Origin: Streptomyces seoulensis
GTDB taxonomy: Bacteria > Actinomycetota > Actinomycetes > Streptomycetales > Streptomycetaceae
NCBI GenBank assembly: GCA_013364255.1
Contig: CP054936.1
Coordinates: 7,520,353-7,584,352 of the forward strand
Reading direction: 5' to 3'
Length of the DNA: 64,000 bases
Below the pieces are notes generated by a model. That model was not told where the DNA came from. It made no database searches and worked only from the letters and a program-made list of their open reading frames with translations. Below, in pieces: positions 15,494 through 23,724 of this stretch. The translations under genes and the position numbers were made by a program. Numbering within the stretch: position 1 is the stretch's first letter; each line of letters opens with the position of its first letter.

Positions 15494-16785
15494 GTGATGA
15501 CACAAGGAAGTTGCCTACCGGGTTCGGACGGCTGTGGACCGCGCAGACGGCGTCCTCGCTCGGCGACGGCGTCACGCACGCCGCACTGCCCCTGCTCGCG
15601 CTGACGTTGACGCGGGATCCGATGGCGCTCGCCGTCGTCACGGCCGCCGGGACGCTGCCGTGGCTGCTCTTCGGGGTGCTCGGCGGCGCGCTGGTGGACC
15701 GCTGGGACCGCCGGCGCACGATGTGGGTCACGGACGCGGCGCGCACGGCGCTGCTCGCGACACCGGCGGTGGCCGCCGCGCTCGACGCGCTGAGCATCCC
15801 GCTGCTCGCCGCCGTCGCCTTCCTCCTCGGCCTCGGCGGACTCTTCTTCGACACCGCCGCCACGGCCTACCTGCCCGGCCTGCTCGGCCGCGACCCCGCA
15901 CTCCTGGAGCGCGCCAACTCCCGCCTGCGCGGCGCCCAGACCGCCGCGTCCGGATTCGCGGGACCGCCCGCGGGCAGTGCGCTGCTCGCACTCGGACGGG
16001 CGGTCCCGCTGCTCGCCGACGCGCTGTCGTTCCTGCTCTCCGCACTGCTCGTGCGCTCGCTGCCCGCCCTGCCCCGGCCCGTGCCGGAGGCCCGCGCCTC
16101 GCTGCTCGGGCAGGCCCGTGCCGGGGCCTCCTACGTCTTCCGGGACCGGGTGCTGCTCGGGCTCGCGCTCCGCCCCGCGGTCGGCAACGTCGCCTTCCTC
16201 GCCGTGGAGACCGTCCTCGCCCTCTTCGCGCACGACCGCCTCGGCATCCACGCCTACGGCTTCGGCCTGCTCCTCACGGCGGAGGCCACCGGCGGCCTGC
16301 TCGGCGCGGGCATCGCCTCCCGGCTCGGCCGGCGCCTCGGCACCGGCACCGCACTGACCTGCACGGCCACCGTCGAAGGGCTCGCCATCCTGGGCCTGGC
16401 CGCCGCCCCGAACCCGTACGTCGCCGCGCTCGCGCTCGCCGCCTGCGGGGCCGGCATGGGCGCCACGATGGTGCTCGGCCCCTCCCTGAGACAGACGATC
16501 GTCCCCGCCCGCCTGATGGGCCGGGTCGCCTCCACCTCCCGCATGCTCGCCATGTGCGCCGCCCCGCTCGGCGCCTTCCTCGGCGGCTGGCTGGCCACCG
16601 CCTACGACCTCCGCACCCCGCTCTACGCCGCCGCCGCCCTCCTCCTGGCGATGACGGCCGTCACGGCCTCCATGACCAGCAACCGCCGCGTCGAGGCGGC
16701 CCTCCAGGCAGCGGCCCAGGCCGCCGCCCCGGAAATCCCCGCGCCCAGGGAACCCGCCCGGCGGAGCGCGCCCGACCCGGTGTGA
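15490..16785 (+). CDS. MFS exporter (EntS/DUF894-like)
   Basis: The 431-residue membrane protein has about 12 hydrophobic segments and the MFS loop motif GGALVDRWDRRRTM between segments 2 and 3. It resembles MFS_3/EntS-type exporters, which move siderophores, macrolides or other small molecules out by proton antiport. The start is GTG 15490, overlapping the ArsR-type TGA (GTGA) with GGGGGA upstream, so the two are translationally coupled. Regulation by the preceding ArsR protein is probable. The substrate cannot be read from sequence. Confidence 0.88.
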   Translation: MSDDTRKLPTGFGRLWTAQTASSLGDGVTHAALPLLALTLTRDPMALAVVTAAGTLPWLLFGVLGGALVDRWDRRRTMWVTDAARTALLATPAVAAALDALSIPLLAAVAFLLGLGGLFFDTAATAYLPGLLGRDPALLERANSRLRGAQTAASGFAGPPAGSALLALGRAVPLLADALSFLLSALLVRSLPALPRPVPEARASLLGQARAGASYVFRDRVLLGLALRPAVGNVAFLAVETVLALFAHDRLGIHAYGFGLLLTAEATGGLLGAGIASRLGRRLGTGTALTCTATVEGLAILGLAAAPNPYVAALALAACGAGMGATMVLGPSLRQTIVPARLMGRVASTSRMLAMCAAPLGAFLGGWLATAYDLRTPLYAAAALLLAMTAVTASMTSNRRVEAALQAAAQAAAPEIPAPREPARRSAPDPV

Positions 16786-16891
16786 CGCCTCCTCCGCCGC
16801 CCCGTCCGCGCACGGCCTCGCGGGCCGCGCCGCGCCCGGCGAGTAGGGTGCGGGGCAGGCCGGACGGGTGGCGTGGCGGGAGGGTACGAGG

Positions 16892-18229
16892 GTGAGGCTG
16901 ACGATTCTGGGCGGCGGCGGATTCCGCGTGCCGCTCGTGTACGGGGCGCTGCTGGCCGACCGCGCCGAGGGCCGGGTCACCGAGGTCGTCCTGCACGACG
17001 TCGACGCCGGACGGCTCTCGGCCGTCACCCGGGTCCTGGCCGAACAGGCCGCCGCGGCGCCCGACGCCCCCGCCGTGCGCGCCACCACCGATCTCGACGA
17101 GGCGCTGCGCGGCGCGGACTTCGTGTTCTCCGCGATCCGCGTGGGCGGTCTGGCGGGGCGCGCGGAGGACGAACGGGTCGCCCTCGCCGAAGGCGTGCTC
17201 GGCCAGGAGACCGTCGGCGCGGGCGGCATCGCCTACGGCCTGCGCACCGTGCCCGTCGCCGTCGACATCGCGCGGCGGGTGGCCCGCCTGGCGCCCGACG
17301 CCTGGGTCATCAACTTCACCAACCCCGCGGGACTGGTCACCGAGGCCATGTCCCGCCACCTCGGCGACCGCGTCATCGGCATCTGCGACTCGCCGGTCGG
17401 CCTCGGCCGCCGCATCGCCCGGGTGCTCGGCGTGCCGCCGGACGAGGCGTGGATCGACTACGTCGGCCTCAACCACCTCGGCTGGGTACGCGGTCTGCGC
17501 GTCGCCGGACGCGACCTGCTGCCGCGCCTGCTGGACGATCCCGAACTGCTCGGCTCCTTCGAGGAGGGGCGGCTCTTCGGCGCGCGGTGGCTGCGCTCGC
17601 TGGGCGCGGTCCCCAACGAGTACCTGCACTACTACTACTTCAACCGCGAGGCCGTACAGGCGTACCAGCGGGCCGAGAAGACCCGCGGCGCCTTCCTGCG
17701 CGACCAGCAGGCCGCGTTCTACGAGCGGCTGGGGGACCACGGGGCGCCGGCGCTCGCGGCCTGGAACCGCACCCGGGCCGAGCGCGAGGCCACCTACATG
17801 GCCGAGAACCGCGAGGCGGCCGGGGCGGGGGAGCGGGAGGAGGACGACCTCTCGGGCGGCTACGAGAAGGTGGCCCTGGCCCTGATGCGGGCCATCGCCC
17901 GCGACGAGCGCGCCACGCTGATCCTCAACGTCCGCAACAAGGGCACCCTTTCGGCACTGGACGCGGACGCCGTCATCGAAGTCCCGTGCCTGGTCGACGC
18001 CAACGGCGCGCACCCGGTCGCGGTCGATCCGCTGCCCGGCCACGCCACCGGCCTGGTCTGCGCGGTCAAGGCGGTCGAACGCGAGGTGCTGACGGCGGCC
18101 GAGTCGCACTCCCGGGAGGCGGCGGTCCGGGCGTTCGCACTGCACCCGCTGGTCGACTCGGTGAACGTGGCCCGCAGGCTGGTCGACGGCTACACCCGGG
18201 TCCACCCGGGGCTGGCGTATCTGCGCTGA
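16892..18229 (+). CDS. GH4-family NAD-dependent glycosidase (6-phospho-beta-glucosidase-like)
   Basis: The 445-residue protein has the GH4 hallmarks: N-terminal NAD motif TILGGGGFRVPLVYGAL, FVFSAIRVGGLAGR, GQETVGAGGIAYGLRTVPV, NFTNPAGLVTEAM, the metal ligand Cys in GICDSPVG, and the metal ligand His in LNHLGWVRGL. GH4 enzymes use NAD+ and a divalent metal to cleave 6-phospho-glycosides by an oxidation-elimination route in the cytoplasm. The GTG at 16892 follows GGAGGG at good spacing; an earlier GTG (16868) lacks an SD. No PTS gene lies nearby, so the substrate source is elsewhere, or it acts on non-phosphorylated glucosides. Confidence 0.88.
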   Translation: MRLTILGGGGFRVPLVYGALLADRAEGRVTEVVLHDVDAGRLSAVTRVLAEQAAAAPDAPAVRATTDLDEALRGADFVFSAIRVGGLAGRAEDERVALAEGVLGQETVGAGGIAYGLRTVPVAVDIARRVARLAPDAWVINFTNPAGLVTEAMSRHLGDRVIGICDSPVGLGRRIARVLGVPPDEAWIDYVGLNHLGWVRGLRVAGRDLLPRLLDDPELLGSFEEGRLFGARWLRSLGAVPNEYLHYYYFNREAVQAYQRAEKTRGAFLRDQQAAFYERLGDHGAPALAAWNRTRAEREATYMAENREAAGAGEREEDDLSGGYEKVALALMRAIARDERATLILNVRNKGTLSALDADAVIEVPCLVDANGAHPVAVDPLPGHATGLVCAVKAVEREVLTAAESHSREAAVRAFALHPLVDSVNVARRLVDGYTRVHPGLAYLR

Positions 18230-18550
18230 CCGCGGCGCGGGCGGGCGGTGCGGTGCGGCGCGCCGGTCCGGAACGGCGGACACCGGAGCGGCCGGCCGCC
18301 TCCCCGTACGGCGACCGACCGCCCCACCCCCGTGTTCCCCCGTGCTCCCCGCCCCGGTTCCCCCGTTCTTCCCCGCATCCCCACCCTTGAGAGTCGGCGG
18401 CGGCCCGCCTGATACACCCCGGACGGAAAGAATCCGCGGAGGAGGGCGATTCGGCCATCCGGCTGGAGGGGCGGACCGGGAACCCCCTTGTCCGGATGTC
18501 GGCCGGTGTGTTGTTGTGGGGGGCGACGGCTGTGCGACGGGGGGCCAGAG
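18230..18550. other. Gene-free pyrimidine-rich spacer
   Basis: No supported gene. The stretch 18310-18390 is unusually C/T-rich (runs such as CCCCCGTGTTCCCCCGTGCT). It probably holds the promoter of the metallophosphoesterase-PPTase pair, but I cannot assign boxes. Confidence 0.5.
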
Positions 18551-19402
18551 GTGACGGGGACGGCGGGTGATGACGGGCGGCTGCTCGCCATCAGCGACCT
18601 GCACATCGGCTACCGCGAGAACCGCGAACTGGTCGAGCGGATGGAGCCGGAGTCGGAGAACGACTGGCTGCTGGTGGCCGGCGACGTCGCCGAGACCGTG
18701 ACCGACGTCCGCTGGGCGCTCAAGACGCTGGCCAGCCGCTTCCACAAGGTCATCTGGGCGCCCGGCAACCACGAGCTGTGGACCCACCCGAGGGACACCG
18801 TCACCCTGCGCGGCGTCGCCCGCTACGAGCATCTGGTCGAGGTCTGCCGCGAACTGGGCGTGACGACCCCCGAGGACCCCTACCCGCTCTGGCACGGCCC
18901 CGGCGGACCGGTGGCCGTCGCCCCGCTGTTCCTGCTGTACGACTACTCGTTCCTGCCGGCCGGCTGCGCCACCAAGGACGAGGGACTGGCCTACGCCAAC
19001 GGCACCGGCGTCGTCTGCAACGACGAGTTCCTGCTGCACCCCGACCCCTACCCGAGCCGTGAGGCGTGGTGCCGGGCCCGGGTCGCCGAGACCGAGCGCA
19101 GACTCGCCGCGCTCCCCGCCGACCTGCCGACCGTGCTCGTCAACCACTACCCGCTGGACCGGCACCCCATGGACGTGCTCTGGTACCCGGAGTTCGCCAT
19201 GTGGTGCGGCACCCGGCTGACCGCCGACTGGCACCGCAGGTTCCGGGTGGCCGCCATGGTCTACGGCCACCTCCACATCCCCCGGACCACCTGGCACGAG
19301 GGCGTCCGCTTCGAGGAGGTGTCCGTGGGCTACCCGCGCGAATGGCGCAAGCGGCCGGGACCGCCGGACAGGCTGCGCCGCATTCTCCCGACGGAGGGCT
19401 GA
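18551..19402 (+). CDS. Calcineurin-like metallophosphoesterase
   Basis: The 283-residue protein has the full metallophosphoesterase ligand series: AISDLHIGY, VAGDVAE, APGNHE, VNHYPL and YGHLH. It stops 4 bp before the phosphopantetheinyl transferase gene. Pairing of this phosphoesterase type with an Sfp-type transferase is recurrent in Streptomyces as I recall, which suggests a role in the same pathway, for example CoA or 4'-phosphopantetheine turnover. That role is inference. I chose GTG 18551 because the frame upstream is Cys/Gly-rich and unlike the family. Confidence 0.88.
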   Translation: MTGTAGDDGRLLAISDLHIGYRENRELVERMEPESENDWLLVAGDVAETVTDVRWALKTLASRFHKVIWAPGNHELWTHPRDTVTLRGVARYEHLVEVCRELGVTTPEDPYPLWHGPGGPVAVAPLFLLYDYSFLPAGCATKDEGLAYANGTGVVCNDEFLLHPDPYPSREAWCRARVAETERRLAALPADLPTVLVNHYPLDRHPMDVLWYPEFAMWCGTRLTADWHRRFRVAAMVYGHLHIPRTTWHEGVRFEEVSVGYPREWRKRPGPPDRLRRILPTEG

Positions 19403-19406
19403 ACCG

Positions 19407-20087
19407 GTGATCGACGAACTGCTCCCGGACTCGGTGGTGGCCGTGGAGTCGTACGGCGACGAGGGGGGCGTCCTCCCGCCGCTGTATCCCGAGGAGGAGG
19501 CGGTCGTGGCCCGCGCGGTCGCCAAGCGCCGCCGCGAGTTCAGCACCGTACGGGCCTGCGCCCGGCGCGCCATGGAGAAGCTGGGCGTCCCGCCGCAGCC
19601 CATCCTGCCGGCCGAACGGGGAGCGCCGGTCTGGCCGGAGGGCCTGGCCGGCAGCATGACCCACTGCGAGGGCTACTGCGCCGCGGCCCTGGTGCGCTCC
19701 ACGGACCTGGCCTCCCTCGGCATCGACGCCGAACCCCACGCCCCGCTGCCGGACGGGGTGCTGACCGCCGTCGCCCTGCCCGGCGAGGCGCGGCGGCTGA
19801 CCGCTCTCGCCGCCGGGGACGGCGCGGTGCACTGGGACCGGCTGCTGTTCAGCGCCAAGGAGTCCGTCTACAAGGCGTGGTTCCCGCTGACCGGCAAGTG
19901 GCTCGACTTCATGGAGGCGGACATCGAGATGTACGCCTACCCCGGGACGCCCCGTCTCGGCGCCTTCCGGGCCGAGTTGCTGGTCCCGGGCCCGGTCGTC
20001 GGCGGCCGTCGCCTCACCGGCTTCCAGGGCCGCTGGACGGTCACCAGGGGCCTGGTGGCCACGGCGGTGACGGTTCCGCACGCCTGA
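19407..20087 (+). CDS. 4'-phosphopantetheinyl transferase, Sfp type
   Basis: It transfers the phosphopantetheine arm of CoA to carrier proteins of polyketide, peptide or fatty-acid synthases. The 226-residue protein shows the Sfp/EntD motifs: GIDAE (Asp107, Glu109 for Mg), WDRLLFSAKESVYKAW (Trp143, Lys151, Glu152, Lys156), and the CoA-binding MTHCEGY near residue 85. GTG 19407 has GGAGGG eight nt upstream, 4 bp after the metallophosphoesterase stop. By family and gene order it corresponds to the broad-specificity enzyme recalled as SCO6673, so it probably serves several natural-product pathways located elsewhere. Confidence 0.93.
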   Translation: MIDELLPDSVVAVESYGDEGGVLPPLYPEEEAVVARAVAKRRREFSTVRACARRAMEKLGVPPQPILPAERGAPVWPEGLAGSMTHCEGYCAAALVRSTDLASLGIDAEPHAPLPDGVLTAVALPGEARRLTALAAGDGAVHWDRLLFSAKESVYKAWFPLTGKWLDFMEADIEMYAYPGTPRLGAFRAELLVPGPVVGGRRLTGFQGRWTVTRGLVATAVTVPHA

Positions 20088-20093
20088 GGGCGC

Positions 20094-20126
20094 CCCGGCC
20101 CCGCGGGCGGCGCCGCGGAGGCCGGG
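20094..20126. terminator. GC-rich hairpin after the PPTase gene
   Basis: CCCGGCCCCGCGG, GCGGCG loop, CCGCGG-A-GGCCGGG: a 13-bp stem with one bulged A, between the convergent PPTase gene and the small minus-strand gene. Confidence 0.65.
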
Positions 20127-20160
20127 ACCGGGCCTGGTCGTCCGTCCGGCGGCGGGCCGG

Positions 20161-20388
20161 TCAGGGCTCGGGGCACCAACTGCCGAGCAGGTCGAAGAAC
20201 GCCTCCTCGTTGCCCGTCAGGCCGGCCCGGGCCAGGGCCTGGTCGGCCTCGGCGAGGACGGCCGGCGGGACGAGCGCCGGCCGGTCGGCCGCCGCGGGGG
20301 CGTCGAACGCGGCGCGCACGGTGTGCAGCAGCCGCAGATAGGCCTGGACGGCGGTGCGTTCACGGTCGGTCAGTACGGCGGTCGGCAT
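20161..20388 (-). CDS. Small hypothetical protein, 75 residues
   Basis: I do not recognise a family. The 75-residue product is mostly helical (LTDRERTAVQAYLRLLHTVR; VLAEADQALARAGLTGNEEA) and ends with FFDLLGSWCPEP, containing a single Cys. It is supported by a good SD (GGGGAG, 8 nt before ATG 20388), by third-position G/C bias and by a terminator on either side. It stands alone between the PPTase and the XRE gene. Confidence 0.6.
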   Translation of the reverse strand: MPTAVLTDRERTAVQAYLRLLHTVRAAFDAPAAADRPALVPPAVLAEADQALARAGLTGNEEAFFDLLGSWCPEP

Positions 20389-20505
20389 CGGTCGATCTCC
20401 CCGGTTTCGGCGTCACACGGTCCCGCGCCCGGTTGCCCGCGGCGCGGTGCCACCAGCTTGCCGCCCCCCACTGACAATGCCCCCGTCGCACGCCCCGGTT
20501 CGCCC

Positions 20506-20550
20506 GCTCAGCTCAGGAACGCTCAGCTCAGGAACGCCCGGCGTGGGAAC
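20506..20550. repeat. 15-bp tandem repeat
   Basis: GCTCAGCTCAGGAAC occurs twice in tandem (20506-20520, 20521-20535) and is followed by a degenerate unit GCCCGGCGTGGGAAC (20536-20550). It is non-coding. Confidence 0.8.
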
Positions 20551-20567
20551 GCCCGGCTCCGGGCCGC

Positions 20568-20589
20568 GGGCGGCGCCGGGGCGCCGCCC
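20568..20589 (-). terminator. Terminator hairpin of the XRE gene
   Basis: GGGCGGCGCC-GG-GGCGCCGCCC, a perfect 10-bp stem located 3 bp past the minus-strand stop codon at 20593. Confidence 0.7.
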
Positions 20590-20592
20590 GGG

Positions 20593-21246
20593 TCACGACT
20601 CGGGGCGCTTGACGCTCTCCAGCAGCATGTCCAGCCACTCGGCGACCTTGTCCCGGTGCTGGTCGGTGGGCAGTTGCGCGGCGCGCCAGGCGATGCCGCG
20701 GACGCCGTGGTTCTGCAGCAGCCGCTCCAGTGGATCGTCGGCGGCCGCCGCCTGCCGCTCGCGGTCCGCGAGGCGTTGCAGCAGTTCCTGCTCGGTGCGC
20801 TGCAGGGCGCTCGCCAGCGCCTCGGGGTCCTCGGCGGTGAGGAAGCCGGCGTGCACGCGGAAGAACCGCTGGATGGCGTCGCAGTGCTCCATGGTGGGCC
20901 GCCGGTCGCCGTTGATGAGGGCGCCCGCCTGCTGGCGCGACATCCCCGCGCCGTCGGCGATCTCCTGCTGGGTGTAGCGTCGCCGGTCGGGCTTGAGCCG
21001 GGTGCGGCGCAACAGATCCAGCCGTTGCAGGAACCGGGCCTGCACGTCCGGCTCGCCCGCGGTGCGGCCGCTCAGCAGTGTCCTGATCACGGGTTCGGGG
21101 ACGCCGCAGGCCACGGACAGGCGGGCGACGTCGAAGACCTCCGCCTGGGAGACGCCCAGCCGGTCGGCGAGCGTGGTGACACGTGCGACGACCGCCGACA
21201 GGACGGCCGACGCCACGGAACCCGGATCCTCGATGCCATCCGTCAC
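20593..21246 (-). CDS. XRE-type helix-turn-helix protein
   Basis: The 217-residue protein has a central Cro/C1-type HTH at about residues 90-125 (YTQQEIADGAGMSRQQAGAL, INGDRRPTMEHCDAIQRFF). An N-terminal helical region resembles a second, degenerate HTH (LADRLGVSQAEVFDVARLS), and a C-terminal helical region is rich in Glu, Arg and Gln. No enzyme domain is visible. It is divergent from a protein that has the MmyB-type ligand-binding domain but lacks any HTH, with palindromes between them, so the two may act as a split regulator. Confidence 0.8.
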   Translation of the reverse strand: MTDGIEDPGSVASAVLSAVVARVTTLADRLGVSQAEVFDVARLSVACGVPEPVIRTLLSGRTAGEPDVQARFLQRLDLLRRTRLKPDRRRYTQQEIADGAGMSRQQAGALINGDRRPTMEHCDAIQRFFRVHAGFLTAEDPEALASALQRTEQELLQRLADRERQAAAADDPLERLLQNHGVRGIAWRAAQLPTDQHRDKVAEWLDMLLESVKRPES

Positions 21247-21344
21247 CGACAGATCTCCTACGTCTCTCTACAGACTTCTCACAGGGCAGGGTGCCGTGAA
21301 CTTCCCGGAGAGTAGCCCGTTGTTCGAACTCACATCCAGGTCTC

Positions 21345-21389
21345 GCCACAACTGTGGCCAATTTCAGCCGTCGATCGGCATGAAATGCC
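21345..21389. promoter_or_regulatory. Palindromes in the divergent XRE / ligand-domain promoter region
   Basis: GCCACA-AC-TGTGGC (21345-21358) and GGCAT-GAA-ATGCC (21377-21389) are both perfect inverted repeats. The decamer TGGCATTTCA occurs on the minus strand at 21381-21390 and again on the plus strand at 21473-21482, over the start of the downstream gene. Candidate operator cluster. Confidence 0.55.
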
Positions 21390-21471
21390 ACGATAGTTGA
21401 CACGGTCGCGTCCGAACAGCAGGATCAAGGCGCCGCGTGAAGGCCGCAGAGGCAAGAGGGGTGACCTCCGG

Positions 21472-22143
21472 ATGGCATTTCAGGCAGGAGGGCAGCGGCC
21501 GGCGCCGCAGTCCGTTCCCGTCAGTCCCGAGGCGCAGGCCTACCTGCGGGACTACGCCGTGCTTCTGGAGGCAGTCTCCTTCCCGTCCTTCGTCGTCGAC
21601 CACCGCTGGGACGTCGTCCTGAGCAACGGCGCTTTCACGTCGCTCTTCGGCGGCGCGGGCCCGCATCCGACGGCCATGCCGGACGAGAACTTCCTGCGCT
21701 TCGTCCTGTTCCATCCCGAGGCCGGCGCCGTCCTCGGCGACCACGAGGCCCGCTGGTGCCTGCCGATGCTGGCGCAGTTCGCGGCGACCGTGGAGCGGGT
21801 GGGGCACGATCCGGTCCTCCAGGGCATCCGCCGGGACATCGCCCAGGACCCGATCATGGAGGCCGCCTACCGGCACGGCCTGCCGCACTGGCTGCGCGCG
21901 GTCGGCCCGGCGGCCGCGGAGCCGGACGGCGCGGTGCGTCCGCTGCTGCATCCCGATCCGCGCTGGGGCGCCACCGAGTGCCGGGTGGTCGAGGAGACCC
22001 CGGCGACCCTGCGGGAGCTGGGCCACACCCGGCTCACCCTGGTGCTGCGCGAGCCGCCCCGGCCGTCCCGGCCCCAGCACCGCCCGCGCCGCGCCCGCCG
22101 CCCGGCCGGCCACCTCAGCGTGGTGCCCGCCGCCGAGTCCTGA
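21472..22143 (+). CDS. MmyB-type ligand-binding-domain protein without HTH
   Basis: The 223-residue protein matches the MmyB-like ligand-binding (PAS-like) domain normally found after an N-terminal XRE HTH. Its characteristic opening is LRDYAVLLEAVSFPSFVVD, then HRWDVVLSNGAFTSLF, NFLRFVLFHPEA, and the closing TLRELGHTRLTLVLREP. There is no HTH before it: the residues preceding the domain are about 25 and low-complexity. The tail after residue 190 is Arg/Pro-rich. The start is taken as ATG 21472, with GAGGGG 11 nt upstream. The ligand is unknown; related proteins bind fatty acids. Confidence 0.75.
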   Translation: MAFQAGGQRPAPQSVPVSPEAQAYLRDYAVLLEAVSFPSFVVDHRWDVVLSNGAFTSLFGGAGPHPTAMPDENFLRFVLFHPEAGAVLGDHEARWCLPMLAQFAATVERVGHDPVLQGIRRDIAQDPIMEAAYRHGLPHWLRAVGPAAAEPDGAVRPLLHPDPRWGATECRVVEETPATLRELGHTRLTLVLREPPRPSRPQHRPRRARRPAGHLSVVPAAES

Positions 22144-22531
22144 CGCCCGGCACCGCCGGCGTTCAGGTCGCCGACGGCACCGGGCGCCAGGACCGGCCCC
22201 GCCCCTCCCGGGATGGAGCCCCACGCCCGTCCGGTCCGGGCCGCCCGCCGATCCGGGCCGCCCCGGCTTCGTCCCGTCCGGTCCGGGCTACCCGCTGATC
22301 CGGGCCGCCCCGGATCCGGCCCGTCCGACGCGGGCCGCCCCCTGATTCGGGCCGCCTCCCGATCCGGGCTGTCCCCGACTCCCGCCCGCCCCCGAATCCG
22401 GCCCGACCGACGCGGGCCGTGCCCCGCCGCCCCCCCGTCCGCGGCACCGCTCCCAGGGGCGTCCACGCAGCGGCGTTCCGCGTCCGATCAGTACGCAAGG
22501 CACTTGCAATCCTTGCGCTATTCTTGCGCGC
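22144..22531. repeat. Degenerate GATCCGGGCCGCC-type repeats in a gene-free interval
   Basis: From about 22220 to 22440 the DNA consists of imperfect repeats around GATCCGGGCCGCCCC / GTCCGGTCCGGGC and their variants (AATCCGGCCCG, GACGCGGGCC). No supported gene is present. The last 40 bp hold the lacI operator and promoter. The remainder looks like expanded low-complexity spacer. Confidence 0.65.
22494..22517. promoter_or_regulatory. Operator upstream of the LacI-family gene
   Basis: CGCAAGG-N10-CCTTGCG, a perfect 7-bp inverted repeat with an internal TTGCAA palindrome (22504-22509), lies 15 bp before the lacI-type ATG. A further CTTGCGCG follows at 22523. Likely autoregulatory site. Confidence 0.65.
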
Positions 22532-23530
22532 ATGACGCGACGACTTGCGGAAGTGGCGAAGAAGGTCGGGGTCAGCGAGGCCACCGTCAGCCGGGTGCTC
22601 AACAACAAACCCGGGGTGTCCGAAGCCACCCGGCAGGCGGTGCTGTCCGCGCTGGACGTGCTCGGCTACGAGCGGCCCACCCAGCTGCGCGGCGAGCGGG
22701 CCCGGCTGGTCGGCCTGGTCCTGCCCGAGCTGCAGAACCCCATCTTCCCGGCCTTCGCCGAGGTCATCGGCGGCGCGCTGGCCCAGTTGGGCCTGACCCC
22801 CGTGCTGTGCACCCAGACCAAGGGCGGCGTCTCGGAGGCGGACTACGTCGAGCTGCTGCTGCAACAGCAGGTCTCCGGCGTCGTCTTCGCCGGCGGCCTG
22901 TACGCCCAGGCGGACGCGCCGCACGACCACTACCGGCTGCTGGCCGAGCGCAACATCCCCGTGGTGCTGGTCAACGCGGGGATCGAGCACCTGGGCTTCC
23001 CCAGCGTGTCCTGCGACGACGCGGTCGCCGTGGAGCAGGCCTGGCGCCACCTCGCCTCCCTCGGGCACGAGCGGATCGGCCTCGTCCTCGGCCCCGGCGA
23101 CCACGTGCCGTCCGCGCGCAAGCTGGCCACCGCCCGCGCCTTCGGCGCCGAACTGCCCGAGGAGTTCGTCGCCCGCGCCATCTTCTCCATCGAGGGCGGC
23201 CACGCGGCGGCGGCCAAACTCATCGACCGGGGCGTCACCGGCTTCATCTGCGCCAGCGACCCGCTCGCCCTCGGCGTCGTACGCGCCGCCCGGCGCCGCG
23301 GCCTCGACGTCCCGACCCGGATCTCCGTCGTGGGCTACGACGACTCCGCGCTGATGAACTGCACGGAACCGCCGCTGACCACCGTCCGCCAGCCCATCGA
23401 GTCCATGGGCAAGGCGGCCGTGGAGCTGCTCAACGCGCAGATCGCCGGCAGCGCCGTACCGGCCGACGAGCTGCTGTTCGAGCCGGAGCTGGTGGTGCGC
23501 GGCTCCACCGCCCAGGCTCCCCGTCCCTGA
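22532..23530 (+). CDS. LacI-family repressor of the alpha-glucan locus
   Basis: The 332-residue protein has the LacI HTH at the N-terminus (AEVAKKVGVSEATVSRVLNN) with hinge helix region LDVLGYERPTQL, followed by a periplasmic-binding-protein-like sugar-sensing domain (VGLVLPELQNPIFPAFAEVI; FICASDPLALGVVRAARRRG; SVVGYDDSALMNCTEPPLTT). It precedes and is co-oriented with the sugar importer, alpha-glucosidase and glucanase genes. Palindromes lie before its own gene and before the importer. It is presumably released by an imported alpha-gluco-oligosaccharide. Confidence 0.92.
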   Translation: MTRRLAEVAKKVGVSEATVSRVLNNKPGVSEATRQAVLSALDVLGYERPTQLRGERARLVGLVLPELQNPIFPAFAEVIGGALAQLGLTPVLCTQTKGGVSEADYVELLLQQQVSGVVFAGGLYAQADAPHDHYRLLAERNIPVVLVNAGIEHLGFPSVSCDDAVAVEQAWRHLASLGHERIGLVLGPGDHVPSARKLATARAFGAELPEEFVARAIFSIEGGHAAAAKLIDRGVTGFICASDPLALGVVRAARRRGLDVPTRISVVGYDDSALMNCTEPPLTTVRQPIESMGKAAVELLNAQIAGSAVPADELLFEPELVVRGSTAQAPRP

Positions 23531-23645
23531 CCCGGGCCCTGACCCGCGCCCGGGCCCGCGCCCTGACTCACCCCCTGCAACCCCCCGGAAGCCTCTGGAA
23601 GACACCGTCCTGAAGATCCCGCGAGCTGTCAAATAATTTCAGATT

Positions 23646-23667
23646 CTGCGCGAGATATTGCGCGCAG
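23646..23667. promoter_or_regulatory. Operator upstream of the importer operon
   Basis: CTGCGCG-N8-CGCGCAG, a perfect 7-bp inverted repeat 57 bp before the lipoprotein gene. Its TTGCGCG core is shared with the lacI promoter region (22523-22530). Preceding it is an A/T-rich stretch (TCAAATAATTTCAGATT) that could contain promoter elements. Confidence 0.6.
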
Positions 23668-23724
23668 CTCTCACCGGTGCTTGAGTGTGCCGCGCCCACC
23701 GCTCCTGCCCAGAGGGGTCCACCG

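Noticed and set aside
16661..19657. Very long open frame on the minus strand opposite the GH4, phosphoesterase and PPTase genes
   Set aside because: It runs antisense to three genes with full motif sets. Long antisense frames are expected from the high third-position GC of Streptomyces genes, and its translation is Gly/Arg/His-rich without domains.
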